A stretch of 64,000 bases of DNA from Rhodospirillaceae bacterium (GTDB lineage Bacteria; Pseudomonadota; Alphaproteobacteria; UBA6615): NCBI GenBank assembly GCA_002713365.1, contig PASR01000017.1, forward strand, positions 32,628 to 96,627, read 5' to 3'. Shown in pieces: positions 19,939 through 29,132 of this stretch. The translations under genes and the position numbers were made by a program. The notes beneath the pieces are model-generated. The model had not been told where the DNA came from. It did not search any database and saw nothing but the letters and a program-made list of their open reading frames with translations. The first letter of the stretch is position 1. The number at the start of each line of letters is the position of its first letter.

Positions 19939-20931
19939 TTAATTAACTCCTATAGGCATATTTGTTTCTGATGATTTAATTATTGCTTCTAGAACCGTCA
20001 CAACATGTATTATTTGACTATGCGGTATGGGATACGGTTCTCTTTCATCTATGGCAGCTGCAAATGCTTCAAGTTCTAGATTCAAAGCATCGCCCTCAAT
20101 ATTAAATTCACCAAAGTCAATGTTTTCAATTTCTCCTTCAAATGGAAGTACTTGCATTTGATTATATGAACGCGGACTAATAAATACAGATGATTGTGTA
20201 CCATGAATAGCAAAACGTAAATTTTGACGCGCAGCCACCATAACAGCAATATAACCAGTCATACCGTTATCAAATTTTAGAAGAACTGAGGTGGTGTCAT
20301 CTATATTTGCCTCCACAACTCTATTAACACTTTGACAATAAACTGAAGAAATGGTCCCAAATAAGTCGACCATTCCATCAATTAAATGAATTCCCATTGG
20401 AGTCATGCCACCAGCGGGCCATTCACTTCGGTCGAATCGCCAATTATCGGAAGGTAGCATCATACCAGCTGGCACAGACTCAGTCGCTTCAACATGCAGA
20501 AGTGTTCCTAAATCGCCAGCTTTTAGACGCGTTCGTAATTCACCCATAACCGGATGAAAACGCCTATTATGGCCAACTACAATTTTAACACCAGCTTTAT
20601 TAGCAGCATCTATAGAACGTTCTGCGTCTGCCCTATTCATAGTAAAAGGTTTTTCACTATATATATGTTTTCCAGCTTTAGCCGCTGCCACCATTTGATC
20701 CGCATGAACCGAATGAGGAGTGGCGAGTACTACGGCCTCTATATCCGCATCAGATAGCATAGACTTAAAACTATCAAATAACTCTAGATTATTGTTGTTG
20801 GCGTATTCAGCAACTTTTTCAGGGTGACGAACCGCGCCAGAAGTAAAAATTATTGAATCACTAATTCCTTGTACAGAACTAACTAAGTTTTGGCCCCACC
20901 ACCCTAGACCTACAATACCTGCTTTTATCAT
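19939..20931 (-). CDS. Gfo/Idh/MocA family oxidoreductase
   Basis: MIKAGIVGLGWWGQNLV (start preferred at 20931 over ORF-track start 21009), AKAGKHIYSEKPFTMNRADAERSI. Confidence 0.9.
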   Translation of the reverse strand: MIKAGIVGLGWWGQNLVSSVQGISDSIIFTSGAVRHPEKVAEYANNNNLELFDSFKSMLSDADIEAVVLATPHSVHADQMVAAAKAGKHIYSEKPFTMNRADAERSIDAANKAGVKIVVGHNRRFHPVMGELRTRLKAGDLGTLLHVEATESVPAGMMLPSDNWRFDRSEWPAGGMTPMGIHLIDGMVDLFGTISSVYCQSVNRVVEANIDDTTSVLLKFDNGMTGYIAVMVAARQNLRFAIHGTQSSVFISPRSYNQMQVLPFEGEIENIDFGEFNIEGDALNLELEAFAAAIDEREPYPIPHSQIIHVVTVLEAIIKSSETNMPIGVN

Positions 20932-21074
20932 TACGCAATTACCCCACTTTAATGATACATAGTTGTATTTTATCCTAGCCCTTAGATAATTTAAAATATT
21001 ATGCTCCACTATAAATCAATATTTTAAAAGCGTTATAAAATATTTTATTTAATTATTCACTTAGGAGATTACTG

Positions 21075-22019
21075 ATGGCTTTAAATATCGGTGTGTGTGG
21101 ATTGGGAATTATGGGAGGAGCATTTGCTAATAACCTGGCAAGAAATGGCTTTCATGTTACAGGTTACGACCCAAGTAAAGTTAGATCAAATATTTTTAAA
21201 AAAGCTGGTGGTGTAATTGCTAAAAGTAATAAAGAAGTAGCAGAAAATTCTGATGTAATTATTACTTCTGTGGCAACTGCTAAAATACTCGATGAGGTTA
21301 TCCAAGGCAAAAATGGCATAATAAAAGGAGCAAAAAAGGGTCTTATTATTCTTGAGGCGAGTACCGTTAGCTTCGAGGAAAAAAAGAGAAATCAAATAGC
21401 CCTAAAAAAAGTTAACGCAACAATGCTAGACACACCAGTAAGTGGAGCTGGTAGACAAGCCGAAGCAGGCGAAATTTCTATAATGATTAGCGGACCTAAG
21501 AGTGCATTTAATAAAATTAAAACCATACTGCCTGGATTCACCAAAGTTTCTTACTACGTCGGACCATTTGGTGAGAGTTCAAAATTAAAGCTGTTAATAA
21601 ACATGTTAATATCCGTACATGGGGCTGCTTTTGCTGAAGCAATTACCTTAGCAAGAGCATCAGGAGTAGATTTAAAAACATTTCAAGAAGTACTAAAACC
21701 ATCAGCAGGAAATTCTCGGGTAATAGAGTACCGTGGCCCGTTAATGATTGAAGATGAATACGCAGACTTGAAAGTTAAAACTGCTGACCTAACAATCATG
21801 ATGAAGGATAATGAACTAATAGAAGAATATGCAAAAACATATAATGTCCCTGTTCCAATGTTCCTCGGAAGCATGGTGACTACTTACGCAGCCCTAGCAC
21901 AGGGGTATGGAAGCGAAGACCCTGGTGTAATCACTCGAATTTATGAGCAAATGGCTGGTATACCAAGAAAGAAAAAGTCTAAACGTTCTTCTTCTAAAAA
22001 CCTCAAAAGAATTAAATAA
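21075..22019 (+). CDS. NAD-binding beta-hydroxyacid dehydrogenase (3-hydroxyisobutyrate dehydrogenase family)
   Basis: MALNIGVCGLGIMGGAFANNLARNGFHVTGYD, DTPVSGAGRQAEAGEISIMISG; Lys/Ser-rich tail. Confidence 0.9.
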   Translation: MALNIGVCGLGIMGGAFANNLARNGFHVTGYDPSKVRSNIFKKAGGVIAKSNKEVAENSDVIITSVATAKILDEVIQGKNGIIKGAKKGLIILEASTVSFEEKKRNQIALKKVNATMLDTPVSGAGRQAEAGEISIMISGPKSAFNKIKTILPGFTKVSYYVGPFGESSKLKLLINMLISVHGAAFAEAITLARASGVDLKTFQEVLKPSAGNSRVIEYRGPLMIEDEYADLKVKTADLTIMMKDNELIEEYAKTYNVPVPMFLGSMVTTYAALAQGYGSEDPGVITRIYEQMAGIPRKKKSKRSSSKNLKRIK

Positions 22020-22035
22020 ATTAGGAGATACATCT

Positions 22036-22911
22036 ATGAAACTTAAAACTGGCGTGATCGGTTTGGGGAATATAGGTAACGGAGTTGCCAAAAACCTTTC
22101 AAAAAGTGGTTATGAGGTAGTTGGGTACGATGTTAATCCAGAACGTTTAAAAGAAGAAGGAATACATCCGGTAAATGGAGCCGACGAAATAGCATCTATG
22201 TGCGATTTGGTAATGGTTGCTGTAGCATCCTTAGAGGCCTATCGAGAAACCATATCAAATATCTGCAACAGGCCAAGGACCGGATTAATAGTAGGTGATC
22301 TATGCACATTTCCTGAGGAGATTAAGGAAGAAATGAGAAGAGAGTTAGACGAGAATGGTTGTAGCTTATTGGATTGTCCAGTTTCGGGGGCACGACCCCA
22401 ATCTCAAGCAGGCGAACTTGCTATGATCGTGAGTGGGCAAAAAACATCCTTTGATCAAGTTGAAAATGCACTGAATAGTTTTTGTCGTTCGGTAATTTAT
22501 GTTGGTGAATTTGGTACTAGTATTAAAATTAAGTATATCCTCAATTTAATGATAGCTATTCATAATTTAACATGCGCCGAAGGTTTTGTAATGGCAAGAA
22601 AGGCAGGAATAGATCTAGACTTGTTCATAAATGTTGTTAGAAATAGCGCCGCCCATTTAAAAATATTTGACACCAGGTCTGATGTTTGGAAATCCGGCGA
22701 TTATGAAAATAATATTACTGCAGCACTAGCAATCCAATTAAAAGACAAATTAATTATTGAAGATTTTGCTCAGAAATTAGGAGTCCCAACACCTCTATTT
22801 GATGTGGCCGGATCATATTATGATCAAGCAGATAAAAGAGGTTGGAAAGATAAAGATGCTGCAATAATTTTGAAGCTTTTGGAGGAAACTGCAGATATAC
22901 CGCGTAACTAA
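22036..22911 (+). CDS. NAD-binding beta-hydroxyacid dehydrogenase, tandem paralogue
   Basis: Start at ATG 22036 preceded by TTAGGAGATA; MKLKTGVIGLGNIGNGVAKNLSKSGYEVVGYD, DCPVSGARPQSQAGELAMIVSG. Confidence 0.88.
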   Translation: MKLKTGVIGLGNIGNGVAKNLSKSGYEVVGYDVNPERLKEEGIHPVNGADEIASMCDLVMVAVASLEAYRETISNICNRPRTGLIVGDLCTFPEEIKEEMRRELDENGCSLLDCPVSGARPQSQAGELAMIVSGQKTSFDQVENALNSFCRSVIYVGEFGTSIKIKYILNLMIAIHNLTCAEGFVMARKAGIDLDLFINVVRNSAAHLKIFDTRSDVWKSGDYENNITAALAIQLKDKLIIEDFAQKLGVPTPLFDVAGSYYDQADKRGWKDKDAAIILKLLEETADIPRN

Positions 22912-23006
22912 AATTATTTTAACCCAGTTAACTAAAAACATACTAATATTTATCTGTGTTGTTTAATGCTATTCATTCTCCTTATATAAAATGGGTAATA
23001 GATAAA

Positions 23007-24044
23007 ATGACTATAGAACTAATTGATCGGATGCTAAATGGACCAGGCGTATGGTTTGGACCAAAAATACAAAACGATACCAGCTGGATTATGCATCTTA
23101 ATAAAGATGATATAAATGAAATAGATTCAGCACTTTTTTCAGTTAAAGAAGCTAGACTTAAAATTCCGTTTTCCGCTAAAGATTTTTGTTTACCTAACTT
23201 ATCTAAAAAAATTGATAAAGTTGTCGATTTCATAAAAAATGATAAAGGTATAACTATTATTCGGGGATTACCTCGCGAAAAATATAGTGATAATGATTGT
23301 GAATTAATTTACTGGGGCATTGGTATAAATATTGGTAATCCAGTTTCCCAAAATTCACGAGGGCACCTTCTAGGACATGTCCGTGATGAAGGAAGAAGCA
23401 TTGACGATCCAACTGCTCGTCCATATCAGACCTCCAGTAAAATGGATTTCCACTGCGATTTAATGCCAGTAGATATTTTAGGACTCTTCTGCTCACGAGC
23501 TGCACAATTAGGTGGTGAAAGCTATGTTGTTAGTGCAGAAACTGTTCATAACGTTATATTAGAGGAAAAGCCAGAATATCTCGAGGCTCTTTACCAACCG
23601 TATAATATTGATTGGGCGGACGAGGAACCGGAGGGTGCAGATCCTTGGTATACAATGCCCATGTTTAGTTCAGTTAACGGAGAGATCACATCACGAATAA
23701 CTAGTCGCCGATTTATCCAAATGGTTACAAGACATGGAAAGCATCTAGCAGCTAGTAAAGTTCAAATTGATGCTGTGGAGTTTGCCCAAAAAGTTTCTCA
23801 AAGGCCAGAACTGAGGTTATCAATGACCTTAAAAGAAGGTGATATGCAGTTTCTTAGTAATCATAGAACGCTCCATGCACGTTCAGCTTTTGAAGATAAA
23901 AACACAGCTGATCAGCAACGTCATCTATTACGAATGTGGATTAGCTTAGATGATAATAAAAGAAGACCCTTATCACCCCTTTTAGACGAACGATACAGCT
24001 GGGTTAAAAAGGGGGGTATTCCAAAAAAGAGTAAATCTGTTTAA
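23007..24044 (+). CDS. TauD/TfdA family Fe(II)/2-oxoglutarate dioxygenase
   Basis: HxD in MDFHCDLMPVDILGLFC and distal His in HRTLHARSAFED; start preferred at 23007 (MTIELIDRML). Confidence 0.85.
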   Translation: MTIELIDRMLNGPGVWFGPKIQNDTSWIMHLNKDDINEIDSALFSVKEARLKIPFSAKDFCLPNLSKKIDKVVDFIKNDKGITIIRGLPREKYSDNDCELIYWGIGINIGNPVSQNSRGHLLGHVRDEGRSIDDPTARPYQTSSKMDFHCDLMPVDILGLFCSRAAQLGGESYVVSAETVHNVILEEKPEYLEALYQPYNIDWADEEPEGADPWYTMPMFSSVNGEITSRITSRRFIQMVTRHGKHLAASKVQIDAVEFAQKVSQRPELRLSMTLKEGDMQFLSNHRTLHARSAFEDKNTADQQRHLLRMWISLDDNKRRPLSPLLDERYSWVKKGGIPKKSKSV

Positions 24045-24093
24045 TAATAAGATTATGACTGTAATATAAATTTATAAATGGAAACAAATCTAA

Positions 24094-24765
24094 ATGTCTA
24101 AGTACCATCTCATCAGTTCATTTACCTGACCATGGGTTCAGCGCGCCGTGATTTTAATGCGTGCTAAAAAAGTTGAATTCGAAGTAACATATGTAAACCT
24201 TCAAGATAAACCGGACTGGTTTCTAAAAATATCTCCGCATGGAAAAGTACCATTACTAAAGTGTGGGGATGATATTCTTTTTGAATCCAATGCAATAGCC
24301 GAGTTTCTTGATGAAATGGTAGAACCTAAATTACATCCATCAGATCCAATTGAACGTGCACATAATAGGGCTTGGACAGATTTTACTTCTGATTTTGCTA
24401 GTGCTCTCAATTCAATAGGGTATGCCAAAACTCGAGAAGAAATGCTTTTAGCCTTAGAAAAAGCACCTAAAACGCTCCAGAGAATTGAAACAGCCCTTAA
24501 AAATAATCAAAGAAAAAATGGACCTTATTTTAATGGTGAAAAACTATCTCTAGTAGATGCAGCCTATGCACCTTTTCTACAAAGGTATTGCTTAGTTGAT
24601 AAATTCTTAAAAAATAATGTTTTAAGAAATTTTCCGTATATTAAAGCTTGGTGCGATACTCTATTATCTGATGAACGTATTACTGGCGCAGTTCCTTCAA
24701 ACTTCGAAAAAGAATATATTGCGGCATTAAAAAGACGACAGACATATGCTGCAACATTATTTTAA
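24094..24765 (+). CDS. Glutathione S-transferase, candidate selenoprotein (in-frame TGA at 24127-24129 in the catalytic Cys position)
   Basis: ATG TCT AAG TAC CAT CTC ATC AGT TCA TTT ACC TGA CCA TGG GTT CAG CGC GCC GTG ATT TTA ATG: MSKYHLISSFT-U-PWVQRAVILM, continuous with the GST body (FEVTYVNLQDKPDWFLKISPHGKVPLL, FESNAIAEFLDE). Confidence 0.75.
24140..24165 (+). promoter_or_regulatory. Candidate bacterial SECIS element
   Basis: AGCGCGC(24140-24146) pairs with GCGTGCT(24159-24165), 7 bp including one G-U; 12-nt loop CGTGATTTTAAT with G as second loop base; stem begins 10 nt after the TGA. Confidence 0.6.
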
Positions 24766-24801
24766 GCTAAAATAGTTAATTACTAAACTTTGTAGAAATA
24801 A

Positions 24802-25491
24802 TTGAATAATTCTATTAACCCTAATGGATATAGATCAGATGATCCTAGATATGGACTATCTGGAGAAGAACTGACCCAGTATTATCAGAATCAGCCTCCG
24901 CATTACTTTATCAAAGCACTTTATAAGCCAGATGTATTTTCATGCCTTAAAAATGTAGAAGATAAATACCGAGATTATGTCGAAAGCCATCTTAATTTAA
25001 TTCACTTCTCGGGCACTTGTTTTTCTAATAAAAGCCCTGAACCCAGAGGGATAATGTGTATAATTGATGCTCCTGATAAATACCTTGCTAAATTATATAT
25101 TAAATCAAGTATATATAGCCATTATGGTCTCTTAGAAGAACCTAAAATAACAAGATTTGTAAGTAGTAAAAAGTTAAAGTATATGGACCGCATACTAGAT
25201 TCGAATAAACAATTATTCGTTTGCGAATGTATTGACGGTCCTGAATCAAGCGAACGACGCAAATATTCTTCGCTTGCACATCATAAATACCAGGGGGAAA
25301 TTATAGATAAGTTCATAGCCCATGGCCCTTTGCGAAACGATGACAACACAGAGTTGATTGGAAGCTTATTCATAATTGAGGTAGAAAACAGAGATGCTGC
25401 CTATGAATTAGTTTATAATGAACCAATGGTAAAAAATGATGTATTTAAAACAGTTGAAATCACTCGTTGGTGTTACGATAGTTTCTTATAA
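24802..25491 (+). CDS. Tandem YCII-related domain protein
   Basis: C-terminal half FVCECIDGPESSERRKYSSLAHHKYQGEIIDKFIAHGPL...GSLFIIEVENRDAAYELVYNEPMVKNDVFKTVEITRW is YCII-like; N-terminal half is a diverged copy; TTG start. Confidence 0.65.
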   Translation: MNNSINPNGYRSDDPRYGLSGEELTQYYQNQPPHYFIKALYKPDVFSCLKNVEDKYRDYVESHLNLIHFSGTCFSNKSPEPRGIMCIIDAPDKYLAKLYIKSSIYSHYGLLEEPKITRFVSSKKLKYMDRILDSNKQLFVCECIDGPESSERRKYSSLAHHKYQGEIIDKFIAHGPLRNDDNTELIGSLFIIEVENRDAAYELVYNEPMVKNDVFKTVEITRWCYDSFL

Positions 25492-25503
25492 AAATATTGA
25501 ATA

Positions 25504-27840
25504 CTAGTTACTTTTTTGCAATGAGTTCCATATATTTTGCGGTGTAGCAGGCATATCAATGTTTGTAATTCCAAACTTATAAAGAGCGTCAACAACAGCA
25601 TTCATTACTGCTGAAAGTGCTCCACTGCAGCCAGCTTCACCTGCTCCTTTAGCTCCAATGACATTGGTGGTAGCAGGAACCGGAAAATCATTAAATAAAA
25701 TATTTGGTATTTCTACAGCTCGGGGAAGTTGATAATCCATATATGAACCAGTTAGCAGTTGACCGTTCTTATCATAAACGATGTTTTCCATTAGAGCCTG
25801 TCCAATACCCTGGACTACTCCCCCATGAACTTGGCCTTCTGCTAAAAGTGGATTGACTATGGTACCAAAATCATCAACTACTGTATAACGATCAGTACTA
25901 ACGATACCCGTATCGGGATCAATCTCGACTTCACAAACGTGTACCCCATTAGGAAACGATGAAGGTGCTGTAGTATGGACTAACTCGGTATCTAGTGTTT
26001 CTGGTAGCTGGTTAGCACCTGCATTTTCTAATGTACGGTTAGCTATTTCAAAAATACCTATACTACGATCAGTACCGGAAATACGAAACTCTCCATCAAA
26101 ATATTCTACATCTTCTATTGAAGCCTCCAAAATGTGGCCAGCTACAGCACGTCCTTTTTCTATTACTTTATCTACTGTTTCATATATAGCCCCAGCTTCG
26201 GCAATTACCGATCGTGAACCACCAGTACCCCCTCCAATAATAAGCTCATCACTATCCCCTTGAAGTAAATCAATACATTCAAATGGAATACCTAAACGCG
26301 CCGATAATATCTGTGCAAAAGCTGCTCGATGGCCCTGTCCATAATCAAGCGTACCACTAACGATAGTTACACGGCCATCTTCTCCAAAACGCAACCCACC
26401 CATTTCTTTCCCTGAAGGTGCAGATACTTCTAAGTACGCACAAATACCGATTCCACGAATAAAACCATTTTCCTCAGATTTTTGTCGTCTATTAAGAAAT
26501 CCTTTCCAATCTGAATAAAGCAATGCCTTATCTAAAATAGATTCAAAATCTCCACTATCGTAGATTTGCCCACTAGCGGCTGTATACGGCATGGCATCAG
26601 AGGGAATAAGATTCTTACGGCGGATTTCGATCTGGTCCATACCAATTTCACGCGCTGCGGTATCAACTAATCTCTCCATTATATAGTTACCCTCGGGACG
26701 ACCTGCCCCTCTGTATGCTCCAACATATGTGGTATTAGTGAAAACACACCGCATATTCACATCAATGCAAGGCGTTTGGTACATACAAGTAATATTCTTA
26801 AATACATTCATAGTCTGTGCATGCGGCCCAGTACCAGTCAAATAACCACCCATATTTGCTAGTCCTGATACTTTAACAGCAAGAAATTTACCCTGTTTAT
26901 CTAGAGCTAATTCTGCATCATAAACACTTCCGCGCCCCATATGATCAGATAACATACTTTCTGTACGGTCTGCGGTCCACTTAACAGGTCTACCAAGTTT
27001 TTTTGAGGCGAGTAAAATAACAGGATATTCATTGTATGGCATTGCCTTCATGCCAAAAGATCCCCCTACTTCTGAGGTTACAACTCTCAGTTGTTCTGGT
27101 TCTTTATTCATAATTGAAGCAAGCAAATTACGCATACCAAAAACTCCTTGGCATCCGGTATAGATAACATATCTATCTTTATTTTTATCATAGTCCCCTA
27201 TGAAGGCACGTGGCTCCATAGCCGATACAAAAACTTGATTATTAACTAATCTTATCTTGGTTATATGGTCAGCTGATTCAAATGCTTGTGAAACGGCAAC
27301 TGATTCACCCATTTGAAAATCTATACAAACATTACCTGGTGCTTCTTCATGCAATTGAAAAGCATCAACAGCTATAGAATCAATTATACTTGTATTAACA
27401 GGTAAACTATCAATATCAAGTTCAACTAATTCTGCTGCATCTTTTGCTTGTTCGATAGTCTCAGCAACTATTGCAACAACGGGTTCGCCAACATATCTAA
27501 CACGTTCTTCAGCTAGAATCGGACGAGGAGGCTTAACTAATGGAGAACCATCTCTACTCTTAAGTGGCAGATTATTGGGAAGAGTGCCATAGCCTGCTTC
27601 AGAAACATCATCATGTGTAAAAACTGCTAGCACTCCAGGTGATAATTTAGCAGATTCAACAGCTACAGAATTTATTTTTCCATGAGCTATTGGTGACCGG
27701 ACAAAAAAAACAAATACCTGATTTTGAATATTTCTATCATCAGTATACTCACCATCACCACGTAAAAGCCGAGGGTCTTCAGTGCGAGTAACCGGCTGGC
27801 TTACGGCATATGGTCCAGTTCCAAATACAGGGGCGCTCAA
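25504..27840 (-). CDS. Xanthine dehydrogenase family molybdopterin-binding subunit (CoxL-like form II, AYRGAGR motif)
   Basis: FGTGPYAVSQPVTRTEDPRLLRGDGEYTDD, VGAYRGAGRPEGNYIMERLVD, VIGAKGAGEAGCSGA with catalytic Glu. Confidence 0.92.
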   Translation of the reverse strand: MSAPVFGTGPYAVSQPVTRTEDPRLLRGDGEYTDDRNIQNQVFVFFVRSPIAHGKINSVAVESAKLSPGVLAVFTHDDVSEAGYGTLPNNLPLKSRDGSPLVKPPRPILAEERVRYVGEPVVAIVAETIEQAKDAAELVELDIDSLPVNTSIIDSIAVDAFQLHEEAPGNVCIDFQMGESVAVSQAFESADHITKIRLVNNQVFVSAMEPRAFIGDYDKNKDRYVIYTGCQGVFGMRNLLASIMNKEPEQLRVVTSEVGGSFGMKAMPYNEYPVILLASKKLGRPVKWTADRTESMLSDHMGRGSVYDAELALDKQGKFLAVKVSGLANMGGYLTGTGPHAQTMNVFKNITCMYQTPCIDVNMRCVFTNTTYVGAYRGAGRPEGNYIMERLVDTAAREIGMDQIEIRRKNLIPSDAMPYTAASGQIYDSGDFESILDKALLYSDWKGFLNRRQKSEENGFIRGIGICAYLEVSAPSGKEMGGLRFGEDGRVTIVSGTLDYGQGHRAAFAQILSARLGIPFECIDLLQGDSDELIIGGGTGGSRSVIAEAGAIYETVDKVIEKGRAVAGHILEASIEDVEYFDGEFRISGTDRSIGIFEIANRTLENAGANQLPETLDTELVHTTAPSSFPNGVHVCEVEIDPDTGIVSTDRYTVVDDFGTIVNPLLAEGQVHGGVVQGIGQALMENIVYDKNGQLLTGSYMDYQLPRAVEIPNILFNDFPVPATTNVIGAKGAGEAGCSGALSAVMNAVVDALYKFGITNIDMPATPQNIWNSLQKSN

Positions 27841-27880
27841 TTATTTATTCCTTTTAAAACCGAAAATTTTATAGAAATAT

Positions 27881-28936
27881 TTACTCTGCTGCCTGAGCAA
27901 CAGGTCCTTCTTTATCAATAAAATGAGGCATAACTTCCTCTGCAAATTGCTGTAAAGATTCACTCGAACCACTAAGATCATGAGCCAAAATATTTCTTAC
28001 ACCTAGATCATAAAGTTTTTGTACTCGTTCTCCCATCTCTTCTGAGTTACCCAGAATAGCGCCATCTTCAGAAACCATATCGGGATCACCGCGGTCCTTC
28101 CAACGTGCGTCAGCCACTGGGTTGAAAGATTTAGCCTGAAATTTTTTATCAGTTGCTAAAACCTGAACCTCTGTAATAAATTTACCCCTTAATATATGAG
28201 CCTCTTTACGTTTATGATCATTATTGGCAACCATAAGACCTCGTGTTACGGCTACCGAATAAGGGTCAAATTCACGTCCCTGTTTTTCTATTTCATCGCG
28301 ATAATAACCTATTCTTTCTCCTATAGCTTCAAATGGTGACATTTGGTCTAACAACAGATTATACCCGTTCTGTGCAGCCTTTCGAATTGAACCCTCACTT
28401 CCTGCTCCTACCCACATTGGAGGATAAGGTTCTTGTACCGTAGGAGGCTCAACAATTACCTGATTAAATTCCCACCGTTCTGACTTATAAGACCAACGTT
28501 CTTTCTCTGTATAAGATCGTTTAATGATAGAAATAGATTCTTGAAAAATTTCTTCAGCATCTTTGATATCAATACCAAAGCCTACAAATTCATTTGCCCT
28601 ATACCCACGTCCAATACCAAAGTCATACCGACCTTTGGAAATCTGATCTAAGGTAGCCACTTGTTCTGCTAGCATGATGGGGTTAAACCATGGAACGACA
28701 ACAACAGCGCTACCAAGGCGAATTTTCGAAGTAATGCCCGCAAGATAACAAAGGTAACTTAGTGTTGCTGACAATTGAGAGAAACCAGTAAAATGGTGCT
28801 CAACAAGCCAAGCACTGCTATACCCTAACTTCTCAGCAAGTTTTATATATTCGCCGTATTCATGGTAACCCAGTGCAGCTTCAGTAACGACTTCTCCTGG
28901 TACAGCCTGCGCACCCCCAAAAAGACCAAACCTCAT
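27881..28936 (-). CDS. LLM class flavin-dependent oxidoreductase (luciferase-like)
   Basis: AEKLGYSSAWLVEHHFTGFSQLSATLSYLCYLAGITSKIRLGSAVVVVPWFNPIMLAEQVATLDQISKGR. Confidence 0.92.
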   Translation of the reverse strand: MRFGLFGGAQAVPGEVVTEAALGYHEYGEYIKLAEKLGYSSAWLVEHHFTGFSQLSATLSYLCYLAGITSKIRLGSAVVVVPWFNPIMLAEQVATLDQISKGRYDFGIGRGYRANEFVGFGIDIKDAEEIFQESISIIKRSYTEKERWSYKSERWEFNQVIVEPPTVQEPYPPMWVGAGSEGSIRKAAQNGYNLLLDQMSPFEAIGERIGYYRDEIEKQGREFDPYSVAVTRGLMVANNDHKRKEAHILRGKFITEVQVLATDKKFQAKSFNPVADARWKDRGDPDMVSEDGAILGNSEEMGERVQKLYDLGVRNILAHDLSGSSESLQQFAEEVMPHFIDKEGPVAQAAE

Positions 28937-29132
28937 AATTTACCTCAAATAATAATTCTTAAGTACAATTTTATAACAGATTTTTGGTAACGCTTATAAT
29001 TATATATATTTATATAGAGTATAAGGTTATCTTATAATTAGAAATCAATACATTAAAACACTAAAACATGTTATTTTTATTTCTCATATTAGGTCTAGAT
29101 TCGACATAAGGAAAGTAAAGATCAAAAAAACT

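Noticed and set aside
21943-22035. Upstream start of the second beta-hydroxyacid dehydrogenase as given in the ORF track
   Set aside because: It overlaps the coding tail of the preceding gene in another frame; the ATG at 22036 follows a good GGAG ribosome-binding site and begins exactly at the Rossmann fold.
24148-24765. Taking the GTG-start GST ORF at face value
   Set aside because: It would lack the N-terminal beta-strand and catalytic motif of the thioredoxin fold; the extended frame through TGA is a much better protein.
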